A stretch of DNA of 64,000 bases from Bolinopsis microptera. Taxonomy: Eukaryota; Ctenophora; Tentaculata; Lobata; Bolinopsidae. Location: assembly GCF_026151205.1 (NCBI RefSeq), contig NC_087078.1, positions 12,941,118-13,005,117 of the forward strand. The letters are read 5' to 3'. The position numbers and the translations under genes were made by a program. Under the pieces are notes generated by a model, which saw nothing but the letters and a program-made list of their open reading frames with translations, was not told the DNA's origin and made no database searches. This document shows, piece by piece, positions 23,031 to 34,726 of the stretch. How positions within the stretch are numbered: the stretch's first letter is position 1; the number at the start of each line of letters is the position of its first letter.

Positions 23031-23479
23031 CTATTTACTAACACTATTAGTATTAGTAAAAGGAAACAATAAAAGCATCGACACTATATACTATTACTAC
23101 CCAGTACCACTACCATTGAGTTCAAATGCAGCTGAAAAATGTGCGAGGGTTGATCCTATGTGACCACATACAACTTAAACTGAGGCCCTCTTAGAAACAG
23201 ATAGATTGGGCGACCATACCTGAAACTCATTTAGTTAAACGAGAAGATGGACATTGCATATTTAGTTAAACTTTAAGAGAAACAAGTTAAGTACAGATTT
23301 ACGTGTTTATAAAATCATTTTAGCGTTAATCCAAATAAAGTATATTACGTAGTCCATTAGTCCTTACAAGGGGCTTTCAATCAATCACATACTTACATGT
23401 TTTACTATTTACTAACACTATTAGTATTAGTAAAAGGAAGCAATAAAAGCATCGACACTTAACTATTACTACCCAGTAA
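23031..23479. repeat. Duplicated block of about 75-85 bp
   Basis: Two copies (23031-23116 and 23405-23479) share TTTACTAACACTATTAGTAT and then GCATCGACACT, followed by CTATTACTACCCAGTA. In arm C the first copy is the site of a 1.5-kb LINE insertion. Confidence 0.85.
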
Positions 23480-23729
23480 CAAGCTGTCCACTACCCCGAA
23501 TCCACGAAGCTAGAAGGTTCATCAACCATCGCCACCACATGCAGTATCCCATCTAATTTAGGGCGATTAATCAAATGTGTGGGCGCTTGAATACATTTTC
23601 GTCAGAATACCCAATATCATTAGCTATCCCATGTTATTGTTATGCAACATATTATGATTTATTTTAAAGCTCTATCAAATCCGCGGTTACGTGGGTTGCT
23701 TGATATTAGCAGTCGTGCTAAGTATTAAA

Positions 23730-24250
23730 GGGGGGGGGGGGGGGGGGGGAGGGGGGGGGGGTTCACCCTGATTTTTTTGTGAAACTTGGTTTCGAGATAG
23801 CAGTTGACCAACAAACTAGGACCGGTGACCGAACTTTTGAGGGGGTCCCCGACCCCAACCGCCAAACGGTGCCCGCGGGGCAGCCACGCCCATATTTGGT
23901 TCAAATTAGGCCCAATTTAGCCAAATACCCTGGACATGCCCAAAACCCAGATTTTAGGTGCTCTACTTGTAGCTAGTGGTCCCCTGAACTCGTATATGAA
24001 TTTTCATCAAGATTAGACAAAAAATGACTGAGTTATGAGCCAAAAACCATATGACCATATTTGGGCATACGCACCAAATTTGATCGATTTTGGCCCATAA
24101 ATTGGTCAAATATCAATGATTTTGAATGAAACCAACTTTATATATGGAAGATACTGAGCTGATAATCATAGAGAATGTGTAGTATAAGATTACCTTCCAT
24201 ATAAAGTTGGTTTCATTCAAAATATTGATATTTGACCAATTTATGGGAAA
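23730..24250. repeat. Fold-back element, copy 2 (poly-G start)
   Basis: A run of G broken by one A (23730-23760) is followed by GTTCACCCTG and about 400 bp closely similar to bases 81-470 of copy 1. The far part differs: 24091-24236 is an imperfect hairpin in which TTGGTCAAATATCAAT pairs with its complement ATTGATATTTGACCAA, around a loop of AT-rich sequence. It therefore lacks copy 1's right arm and is a shortened or rearranged member. Counterparts lie at about 39,010-39,530 (arm B, inverted) and 60,398-60,920 (arm C). Confidence 0.85.
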
Positions 24251-26540
24251 ATAAGGAATTTTTCAATAAGTTTTACAAGATGATGCACATCATTGCCAAT
24301 TCATGTCTAAAAGTATTACATGACAGTTAAATAATTTATATTATAATAAATAATTTTAAGAACGATCTGATATTTCCAACCAAAAATATATCTGGTGGGA
24401 CGGTAGCTGTAAAGAGAGCATCGAAAAGAACTCCGATCGACCGATCTAACAAGAGACTGGTTGCAGTACAAAAGGTATATCAACAATATATACGTTTACA
24501 ATTTCGGCAGAAACACTCGAATCAAGCCACCTTGACCAAACGTTACCATGTAATGCTCTAATGGCCATTGCCCCTGTACCGTTGTAAAGAGATCACGTAG
24601 GTCGTAGATCCACATTACTGCAACCTTATGCTAGACTTAGTCTCCTATAAGTATAATACAGTATGATTAGAGATTATAGAGAAAGGTGCTGTGTATACTT
24701 TATCTCACCTTCTTGTATGGGTATGATTATTCGCACAGGACAGAGGTACGTTATAAACTTAAAGACGAAGAATATGTGTATAATTCAGCGTTTTTTGTCA
24801 AAATACAACACTCCAGTCTGATATAGAAGTGGGAGACGCAGGGGAAAGGCCTGTAGATAATGGACAATATTCTTAGTATTATGAGATATATTGCATAATT
24901 ATTATGCATAATTCACCGCGGCCTTACTTTAAATTTTAATGGAGGTCGCGTCGTCCACGAACAGTTTATAGGCTATAGTGTACTTAAAGGTGACGTAAAG
25001 ACTTGAGCACAGATTTAACTGGGTTAAAAGCTACTATTATTTGGGTCTTGGGATGTGGGATTATGTAGATACAAACTTTTATCCGTGCATATCTCTGAGG
25101 CTGGAACTCGTAAACTATCAATCTGGTCTTGGCCGTAAGCCGTTATAAAATAACTGTGGTCTAAGAATCTGGAATATTAATCATTAATGATCAATATTAC
25201 TAGACCAGCTGATTTCTCATAAGCTTAACTCTTAATAATTCTTCTCGGTAATAATATTATTATCAAAATAGTAAATACTGAAGAAAACATACGATAAGCT
25301 GCAGATCTTCTACGTATAAGATTTAAGAATTCATAAATTATATTCAATTACATGCAGAATAGATCATATAATGTCCTTATCATAACCACGTGATTTGGAG
25401 AGTATAACAGCAGACCACAACGTGCGCGCCTCATTATAACGTGGACCATCTCCAGAATCCACTGATGATTGAGCCATTTAACCATTTTCTACGAGTTGCG
25501 TTTGAAATTACAAAATTACAAAATTTATTGCAGTATTTCAGATACTGCAGTAAATGTGCAGTATTTCATATTTGACTTTAATGTGAATATGCGACATCTG
25601 ACATCGGGTGGTTTGGTTTCCTAGAGAAATGAATATCTGGTTTTCAAGTCTTCAGTTGGTGAGACGTGATTTATATAACTGTGGGTGAAATTATAATCAT
25701 TTTGATTCCCTGAATTTGAGCAAATTAACTACGGTTGATCATTCCAACATTTTTTTCTTTGGAAGCATTTAAGATATAACGAATTGAGCTTGAGTGCCAC
25801 TGCCCTTTTTCTACGGAAGCTTTTAAGGAAGAGGAGCAGTTTAATCGTAGACAAAGTTAAAGTTTCTACATTATTATACTATATTAAGATTGCGTTATAA
25901 ATTAATATATCGTTCTTGGATGACACGAATTGCGCCGCACGTTCTAATATTTCTCAAAAAGACTCATCGGGCAAGAATATCCAGATTAATTCTACGATCA
26001 CAAAATATCACTTATCAGCTTATCTTTGAATATTTATTATCAGATACCATATGAAATATGTGATATGGAATTATGAATGGATTTTGGAAAACATTATCAG
26101 TAGCGATATTGCTTAATTTCTTCTTGATCACACTTTTTAAAAACTACACACTGATACTAATAAATTAATTACTAAAAGATAAAAATTCAAGAAATGATAC
26201 TGAATACTGATTATAGTACAACGTTGCATGTTCATATTATCATGATATATATTCAAGAAACTGCAGAAAGTAACTGAACCGTGACCCTAGACCGTGTAAG
26301 TAAACCTATAATTAATAATTATATATATTATATTATTCAGTACTATAGCTTACGTGAGACAAGATAATTCTAAACCACCCTGTAGGTTGTGATCAATGTC
26401 ACATTGTGCGACATCATACGCTCTATATATCAATATGGAGGTGTGTAATACTAATAATCACTTCATTATACACCTGCGGTTAAAATCCGGCCGTTTTAAC
26501 TTTGCCATGACATGTGACCACACTGACCAGCAGACCATCC
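24251..26540. other. Non-coding AT-rich stretch in arm A
   Basis: No gene seen. Open frames are short and without motif. Confidence 0.4.
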
Positions 26541-26655
26541 GTAAAAATCACGGTAACCTAACAACGCGCCGTAAGTGTAACCTAACAACGCGGTAACCTA
26601 ACAACGCGCCGTGATACTCACGGTAACCTATAAACAACGCGTCGTGATACTCATT
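26541..26655. repeat. Short irregular tandem repeat
   Basis: The block GGTAACCTAACAACGCG recurs three to five times with variants, interleaved with GCCGTGATACTCAC or GCCGTAAGTGT spacers. Counterparts in arms B (about 36,640-36,790) and C (about 63,330-63,440) are further disrupted. Confidence 0.85.
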
Positions 26656-27654
26656 CAATTGCAACGTGAGTGCCTACTAGCTTACTAGTCCGCAAGAGTA
26701 TTCTGTACTTATAAGCAAAACATCACGTGATTTGGACTAATGAATTAAAACCAATTTGATCGTGATTCCAACGAATATAGGGAGTGAAGATACAACTAAA
26801 CATTAAAAGTAAGCTCAGGTTAGTTGAGACCCGAATAATTAAAGGAATGGATCGTTAGATAGGTAGTTAGGTACTGGTTTGGTGTCAAATAACTACAATG
26901 TACAACAAGAAATGGTATTGGTGTATTGGAGTACATCTGAGCAACTAGAATTAGAACGGGTCCCGCCGTCCCGGTTGCATACTGCAGAAAATTGCGTTCT
27001 ATCCGTAACTCCGATTGCCATCAAATTCAATATCATGGCGTATGTATCCAGTTCTACAACAAACAATAAACAATCAAGAAATTAAAACGTTTCGAAAGGA
27101 TGCCCAAATAAGCGTACAGTTTCGAAACTATTAACTAAATACACAAGTTAGGTGACTAACGCTAACCAATAAATAGACTGAGATGGGCCCATTTCAGTGT
27201 TTCTCTACAATTAGTACAACTACAATGCAGTTTTAATTTTGGGAAAGGTTTTTTAAAACGTAGATCTTTAAAACAAAACACGCGTAGACCTTTTGGCATT
27301 TGGCGAAATAGTAAGCTGTTATATGTCGGGAAACAGATAATATTTATGATCTGTCAAGCATCAAGGTACGATCAGTGTATGAGGGGTATAGCATATATAT
27401 ATATAGACATAGTGGTTCAGATATTGTCACGTGATAGTAATACCTCTCGCTGCTGCAGCTGCCGTCCACTGAGTATTGTTATAAACCTCCGCCTCCATTA
27501 AAATAAGAGTACGGGTTGCCTGTAACAGGTTCTGTAACGAAAGAGAAATAATCCATACTAGATCTTGAGAGTCGTATCAGAACGTTTAGCGGACCTGCGG
27601 ACGCATCTCTGCCAATGGTAAAGATACGAGGATAATAAGGCTTTATACTATTAC

Positions 27655-27790
27655 TATTTAACTATGATGACATAGTTTTAAATAGAAAACAGGACCAGCG
27701 CTCTTAAAGACACCTTTAATAAAGGTGTCTTTATGAGCGCTGGCCGCTGGTCCTGTTTTCTATTTAAAACTATGTCATCATAGTTAAATA
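27655..27790. repeat. Fold-back MITE-like palindrome of 136 bp
   Basis: Arms of about 65-70 bp (27655-27719 and 27720-27790) are almost perfect reverse complements: TATTTAACTATGATGACATA at one end, its complement at the other, and AGACACCTTTA/TAAAGGTGTCT meeting at the centre. The only notable asymmetry is a few extra bases (GGCCGC) in the right arm. The arm B copy is at about 35,505-35,640 and is eroded. Confidence 0.92.
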
Positions 27791-27957
27791 CATGGTACTT
27801 TAAGGTAAAATTAAAGTAAAACCTTTGTACGTCTTACTAGTTACTGGACGGCACCATGCAGTCTCTCACTCCGCCATATCGTATCAATTTTTTAAACATT
27901 TAAATTTAAGCATCTAAGTCAGACTAAAACTAAAAAGTCTTAGTCTGACGACCAGCT

Positions 27958-28208
27958 GTAGACATTAGGGTAGACATTAGGGTAGACAAGTTTTGTGGGG
28001 TAGGGTAACAATTAGATTTAGAGAACGAGTTACTGTTAGGTCGTTAGGAATATAATTGTTAAAGTTATATTAGGGTCCTTTCACATATTGTTTCAGGTAT
28101 GCAATAAAACGTGCGCCGTGCTGCCGAGCAGTTCACATAACCAATAACCATGACGCGTACTACGTGACGTGCGCTACTGGCACGTGACGTGACGTGCGCT
28201 ACTGGCAC
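27958..28208. repeat. Two small tandem duplications
   Basis: GTAGACATTAGG is repeated at 27958-27985. ACGTGACGTGCGCTACTGGC is repeated with a period of 25 at 28162-28208, in an unusually GC-rich patch of arm A. Neither overlaps a supported gene. Confidence 0.8.
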
Positions 28209-28550
28209 TGCAAGCGCGGGGCCGGCTCTAGTTAGAGTAAGCCGAGCAGCAACAGCACTAGGGCAATGAGCGGTTACAAAGTTTTGTACTCCTAATGTTG
28301 TCCAAATAGTGAGCAATATCTAACACAAATACTCATACGGAAGAAAAGCTGAAATTAAAAAAGAATGGCTGAATAACAAACGCTAGCCGATGTTTAACTA
28401 AGTAGAGTAGCCTGTTGTCGTCACTCCGACACTCCTATAAACGCACCATTTGCTTGTTTGCAGAGGTAATCAATTTGAATTGTAGATGCTTCTAGATCGT
28501 CCGGATCTAACTGCATTAGACAGAAAAGCATCTTATTCTACCACAATTTC

Positions 28551-30063
28551 ATCCAAACGTGCGCTATTATCTCATAATCAATAATTTTACCTCAAAACCT
28601 AGACCTAGTTCAAGTTGTTTTGCTAATAGTAATACTGAATACACGATGTTATTTCTGGGTCACAAACGGACGGAATAAGCTGCAGATGGAAATCAGATTG
28701 AGTGGTAATGGAAGGTGGTAATCAATATTGTTACTTTGTATTTGCTCAATTATACTCGAGTATCATTCAGCCATATCCGATACAGGGATGACCAGTGGCA
28801 GTATTATAAAGGCCCGGCTGGGAGTTTGTAATTATCTAATTGCACTAATAGCGGAGCACTGGCCGGTCGCCATGGGTCCGTGCAGGAAAGCAGAGGTAGC
28901 AGTGATATTCTCCCGGTCACTATGGATGTGGGCTGAACAGTGAACTAACAATCATTACATCATTTTCTTACAATTTAGTTGTATGAGTTCATACTAAAAG
29001 GCTTACCATTAAATTAGAAATTTGATCCTTTCGAGACTCAAGCTGAGCCCTACTATAGGCCAGTAGGGATCAAAGGGTTAGCCATAATATAAAAGCTGGT
29101 CGAAAATAAAAACATTGAACGCGTGATCTACTTAAGTTTAAGGTCCTCACAACTTGGTATAATACCACTGTCACAGCATTTCACAAACTGAATTTAGGCG
29201 AACAAACTTTAATAGTTTTAATACTAATAGTTCAAACTCCCGTGTACAGGGAACGATAATTTTAAAGTATTTATTGTTAAACGGTTTTGGTGATCCCGTC
29301 AATAATTCTAAACGTACAAAATCACATTTCCCAAGACAGGGCATTGCTTAGCTTAATTAGGTGAATTGGACGTACTTAGAAGAACGAAATACCATAAACT
29401 AAGATGGTGATGGGAGATTGTAACGGATAAATTTTTATTAGTTTTATATCATAACTAGAAACGATTCCCAGAGGGAGATTGGAATTTTTAAACAATTGAA
29501 ATAATTCTTAAATTAATCGTTTAACGAATTAAAATGTACATACAGTCATATCATAGTGGAGAAATTCAAAACATTTAACATATTTAATCAACCTGCAATA
29601 ACTTAAAACATCATTAATATCCAATCATAATTGATAACGACGCGAAAAAATGAAAAAAGTGTATAAAATAAGAAGTTTGGTAGCTTAATGTGTAATAAAG
29701 ATGCCGTCATCAATCATTGGATAATTTTCTAAAATGTTATACATAGTCATACTCATTAGTCATAACTATAATTATCATATTATAATTATCATTATATGTT
29801 ATATAATGATTATTATATAATTATAAATTAATAATCAGTTTCCAATAAAAAACCAGGGAAATCTCTATGGTTGCAGAAGTTTTGACTAAATTTTAACGAG
29901 CTACAAGAAATTCTCGAAATGGATGTAACCTTCCCCCTCCTGAACCGTTCAACGGATTATAAAAATTTAAAACTTTGATTAAAACAGTGTCTGTTCATTG
30001 TTCATTGTTCATTCCCTTCAATATTTAAACCTTCTCATGTCACAATACCAACTAACTAGCGCA
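28551..30063. other. Spacer DNA downstream of the carrier gene
   Basis: Unique sequence, not repeated in B or C. No gene is supported; a 71-residue frame at 28728-28943 shows nothing recognisable. A minus-strand poly-A signal for the carrier gene is not obvious. The nearest AATAAA on that strand is about 630 bp past the stop, near 29,433. TGTTCATTGTTCATTGTTCA repeats lie just past the stop at about 29,990-30,013. Confidence 0.4.
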
Positions 30064-33000
30064 TTACTTAGGAGGGAAAATGATTCTAAGGCGTTCCAAA
30101 AACAACCAAGTTAAAATTGTCTGAGGGCTGAGTCTGATCCAAGCGGGCACGAAACCTTTATAGAACGCAAGAGGGCCCTCTTTGGCGGTTGCCACGATAA
30201 CCTCTTTTATTGAGTTAAATTGTGTGCCCTGCATAAGCCTGGTTTTGATAACATCCACAGGTTGTGTCAGAGTGGTTGCCATGGTACCGGCGATAAAGCT
30301 CGATAGAAAGTGAAGTGGGATACCTTCTTCTAAAATACCCAAACTGAGCACACCTTGTTTCGCCTGGTCGTAGCAAGCCACCTGACCAATGTTTATCAGG
30401 ATGGAGCGGGGAATGTTAGCCTGGAGACCCCGGTACAACGCCAGAACTCCCTCGGATCGTACTATGGTGGCTAGTCCGTGGAATACGTTTCTGTAGCCCA
30501 GTCGCTTAGCAACCGGCAACCTCATGTCATTCTGCATTCTCACGTTAACCACATCAGCAGGGTTTCCTGGAGGAACCACCAAGTCAGATACGTGGTCAGA
30601 TTGTTAACTTTAGGTTTTCGAACACTTTATAAGTTCTTTACAAACGTTTCAGCAGTAATAAGTGCTAATTCTATTGTTATTTACATGCTTCACAAAAATC
30701 AAAAACGAAAGTATAGCTCCCAGATATGGCTCAGCTTTCGTGATAATAAATAATAAACAAAAGAGTAAGATTTGAAGCCAATAGTGTGGCAGGGCTTTAA
30801 TTTATCTAACAAATAAATCTATACACAATAATCACATTATAATGGAAAAAAGTGATTTGTAATGTTACACTAAAAACTGAGGTGATATTTAATTGGAGAC
30901 TGGAGGGCTTGTGCAATGTGCACTCATTTCATTGATTTACGAACTACATCAAAATTCAATTCAGCCGTTTGGTGGTTTATTAATCGGCATACGTAGTTCC
31001 GGTTAGAAAAGCGTACAAGGACATGATACCATTGGCGTTAATAGAATCATTTTACGAATAGGTATCACTAAAAAGTTAGAAAGTGATTCTCGAAAATTGA
31101 AACTTTTATCCCCATAACACAGTGCCCACCCATACCAAAGTCATAAATCCACCCACAGAAATTTAAAACATAAATCATTAGTACCATCAGTAGAATCCAT
31201 CCAAAAATAAAGATCAAGGGAATATTTAAAACCAGGTCAACATGCGAATTGCGTTGTAATCATAGTCAATACAACAGCAAGATAAATTGTAATTTCAAAA
31301 TCATGAGAATAGCTCAAAGTAAATAGCTAAAGTTACAAGACTTTTTTCCAATCAAGCGTGCTCAAAATCTTACATGCTTCAAACTAGGTACATACCACAA
31401 AATCACACTGAATTAAATAAAATCATCTCACTGGTGAATGGGCAATGGAAATTTGAAGAGAACCAAATATTAAGCAATCTAAAACTAAGTAAGACTATTT
31501 AGTAAGAAACCACCATGCGACACGCTTTACTCCACAATTAAAGTTAAAAATGAGATTTCAATTAGCCACACAAGAGCTTTGAATGAATGGAGACAGACAT
31601 GAGAGGTGTGGTACAATAATTGTTCTAGCAAAATCAGCTAGCAAATAAGCATGCGGTTATAAAATAACTATAATTTAAATAGGAGACTCTTACCCGCAAG
31701 AATTCCTATAGCTCCTCCCCCAGCAGCCAGCATAACCTGAAATTAATACAATATTAATTTAATATAATAAATATAACATTATATAAATCCTTATTAATTT
31801 TAAAGTTCGTTTCCGTGGAGTTAGTTGATTAAATTGCAGCGAATAATTTGACGATCCCATTACTATTTCTATTAGGAATATTCATATTATGGTTCGGTGG
31901 ATGGAGGCTAGGCTGAGGATGATTGCAACATATTTGATATTTGGGGAATTCGAGATTTTCTTTACTTTTTTTTTATTTGAAAATTCAATTAATTATTATA
32001 TATATAAATCAAGCGTTACATTTCAGCCATGCAAAATTACAATGACATATTTTGATATACTAATTGATAAATGGAACTGCAATATAAATTGCTTAATGTT
32101 TGGCCGGATGACAACTAACTAAAAGAGAAAAATAAACTTGATTACATAATAATTAATTCGGCTGAACCAACACATAGCAAGAGCCACATTAACGTTGGGG
32201 CCGTCAAAAAAACTTTACAGGAAAACTTAAAGATCAATTCACAGTACAAGGATCAAAAGTTCTCAAAAATTATATCCTGTTTTTCAAAAAATTAACACAG
32301 TAAAAATACCCAAAATGTCATCTGAATAAACTTGCCTTAGTAGTGAAGGGTAAAGGTGTACCGTCGGCGGGGGTTAGTCGAGCACGTGCTACTTCATACG
32401 CTCCAAATCTCACGGAGGTGTAAGTAGCCTGGCGGCGGTAATTATTACATATCATGGTTTATACACAATATTGTGGATTTGTAGATTAACGTATTAGTAT
32501 CATCCCAAATAAAATACATAATCTATAAATAAAATATTTTCACATCTACAAATAAATACATTTTAAAGAGGTGTATACTGTAGCTAGTCCACACGGCACA
32601 CCCTAGCACCATAATATGGAGAATCTCTTTCACTTCTAGATTAAAAGCTCTGAAATAATAAAATTAAAAAGCAGCTGCAGTGAGGAACAATTTAATACCT
32701 GTCTTAGGACTGACGCTGAAAGACCACTGTATATCCCCATAATCCCGTTAGTTTTCAGAGTTTTCACAAGCACCCTGTGTACTGGATCTTTTCCTGGAGT
32801 TATTATTATCTGTAGATTTGTTAGTTATTATTTAATTTGTTAGTGCATATATATACATATATTTTAATTTACTGTTATTTCGATAGTACTTTATCGGTTA
32901 AAACTTAAATTGGCTTCATGGTTGATAGTGACACTGTTCTGCAGTGAAATTACACGAGTTACTCCAACTTGACTATAAATAATCGTACAATTTGGTACTT

Positions 33001-33729
33001 TTAAAAGCATATTTAAGTTTTTGCACCGATATAAACTCACATAGACTTGACAGACAATCGAAGTTGTCATGAAATACCATGTCGAATACGTCGGTTAAGT
33101 TGATGTGCGTCATGTCTGTCAATTAATGTCGAGACAGGTATAGTATGTTAAACATCTGATTCAAGTTTTTGTAACCGAGATACAACTGCTATACAACGAC
33201 CACGATTGCTGACCATTTCAAATGATTCGGTCAAGTAGGCGGACGTCACGGTTATGAATAATCGTAAAATCGAGCACGTTAAAAAGTACATTTAACTTGA
33301 ATAAGGTTTTTTTACGGAGCAATTAGCAAAACTGCAACAAACTTAGAGTTTAACCGTGCCGTTAAATTTACTGTGACATACAATTGGGACATCACCAATG
33401 GAACCAATATTGGGGATATAAAGTGACCATCTCCATAATAATCTCCATATTTACCATTTTCCCATGGTCAATAAGATCATTTCATTAATTAAACAAGTTT
33501 CAAAGTATTACAATAGATATTTTTAGTCTCCTGGATTTTGACTTGGAAAAAAGGTAAAATAACCGAAAAAATAAAATAAATTGGGTATACCAGTAATATA
33601 AATGAGTAACATACCTTGTTGAGTCTGGAGGTGGACTTTAATAGTATCTAGCGGGTGAGTGAAGAGGACAGCCATACAAGCCCCCATCCCACCCAAATAC
33701 CAGCGCTGCTGCTTCTTGCTAGCCGTCAT
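30064..33729 (-). CDS. SLC25A10: Mitochondrial dicarboxylate carrier (SLC25A10 type), five exons
   Basis: This inner-membrane carrier exchanges dicarboxylates such as malate and succinate for phosphate or sulfur oxyanions. I assembled exons by hand: 33729-33615, 32793-32699, 32428-32336, 31736-31694 and 30566-30064 (TAA at 30064-30066). Phases join cleanly to a 282-residue protein, against 287 in human. All three carrier signatures are present: HPLDTIK (25-31), NPADVVNVRMQND (117-129, where Asn replaces the usual basic residue, as in known dicarboxylate carriers) and QPVDVIK (217-223). IYSGLSASVLRQATYTSVRF, QVACYDQAKQ and GPLAFYKGFVPAWIRL match the subfamily. Introns are 821, 270, 599 and 1127 bp; the third uses a GC donor. 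The start ATG opens MTASKKQQRWYLGG. The gene lies alone in the unique spacer between arms A and B. Splicing is predicted from sequence; the family call is firm. Confidence 0.95.
31737..32335 (-). other. GC-AG intron 3 of the carrier gene
   Basis: The donor reads ACTAAG then GCAAGT, the optimal context for the minor GC donor class. The acceptor ends TCAG before GTTATG. Both exon ends are phase 0 and the joined protein (PFTTK-VMLAAGGGAIG) aligns with the family without a gap, which supports the unusual donor. Confidence 0.85.
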
Positions 33730-33799
33730 CTCCACTACAATTATTTAACAAATCAAACAAAAACAAAAACCATCTCCACTACAATTATTTAACAAATCA
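33727..33799. repeat. Tandem duplication at the carrier's start codon
   Basis: CATCTCCACTACAATTATTT and the following bases occur at 33727-33755 and again at 33771-33799, a period of 44. The first copy contains the carrier's start codon (complement of CAT, 33727-33729). Confidence 0.93.
33753..33773 (-). promoter_or_regulatory. Possible short upstream ORF of the carrier gene
   Basis: The duplicated CAT at 33771-33773 gives an upstream ATG on the gene strand. It opens a six-codon frame (MVFVFV) that ends at TGA, 24 bases before the main ATG. If the mRNA starts upstream of it, it could reduce translation of the carrier. The transcription start is unknown. Confidence 0.4.
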
Positions 33800-34726
33800 G
33801 ACAAACAACTTTACTTTATTAAAAAACAAACCATATCAAACTACAAAAAATAGCTTAAATCAAAAAAATATACGATATAGAGTAGAGGGATTGGAAGAGA
33901 GACTCAACTTGGTGATGGCAATACGTGCAGAAAGGAAGCGAGAAAGCACCGACTACGTGATGAGTGTAAGTTGTAATATTATAATTAAGAGAGAGCTCCC
34001 AGAGGAGAGAGGAGAGGAGGTGCTTGGCTGAGACTTGTTGCATATCATTATCATTAGATCCCGTGTTATTATAATAGTTGGAGCTGTCACATCTAGTCTC
34101 TACTAAATAATCAGCTCACTTCTCATTACATGATACCTTTTAAGTTCTGATTACGATGTAACTGATAATGATAATTTTATGACTGATAATGATAATTATG
34201 ACTGATAATAATAAGTTTCTCGAGTTAAGATAAGCTTGATGGGCCGATATTTCACGGCGTGGTGTTTGGCTTTAATTTCTTTTTAACATAATCGGATGTA
34301 TAATTCGATTGTTATGCTCAAATTACCTAGCATGATAAATATAAATTGGCACAAATCCAACCGAAATAAATAAAACCGGCTATTTTATTAACTAACATGG
34401 AAATCATAATTATCAAAAACACATACTGCAATATAACATCTCAAAAGATCTCCATAAAACTGGATCGAGCAGAACTCGCAAACACACAACTGAACTTTAA
34501 CATTTATTTTAGTTTAATTTATCTTTAGGAAGGGTCACAATAAGTTAATAAAAATTAAACAAAAGAGGCTTCGATATTCCTGGGATATGGTACTCTGCAT
34601 TGTTCAGACAGCGTACAAGTACAGTACTATACACAGCTCAACAGGAAATTATAAACTATAGCAAAAGACAAAAATATTAAGAGTACCTAAGAACATTCCT
34701 AATTCGACAATCTAGCACCCAATATC
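33800..34726. other. Upstream flank of the carrier gene
   Basis: Unique AT-rich DNA up to the start of arm B; it should contain the promoter. A 62-residue minus-strand frame (33855-34043) has no recognised motif. A short repeated ACTGATAATGATAATT motif occurs at about 34160-34210. Confidence 0.4.

Larger units (their letters stand above)
15118..28550 (+). repeat. Arm A of the giant inverted/direct repeat (clean copy)
   Basis: The whole stretch recurs as a reverse complement at 34,727-49,110 (arm B). Up to about A-coordinate 27,170 it recurs in direct orientation at 49,125-64,000 (arm C). The right limit is the last match, ACCACAATTT at about 28,540-28,549 against AAATTGTGGT near 34,729-34,738. 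The left limit is simply where B turns into C, so A's repeat could extend further left elsewhere. This copy holds an intact glycosyltransferase gene. Confidence 0.93.

Noticed and set aside
28065-28316. 83-residue minus-strand frame
   Set aside because: It lies over a GC-rich tandem duplication, has no known motif, and is disrupted in arm B.
32521-32680. A candidate extra carrier exon reading RAFNLEVKEILH on the minus strand
   Set aside because: It does not match the carrier family, while the exon at 32336-32428 encodes the expected ATYTSVRFGAYE block in phase.
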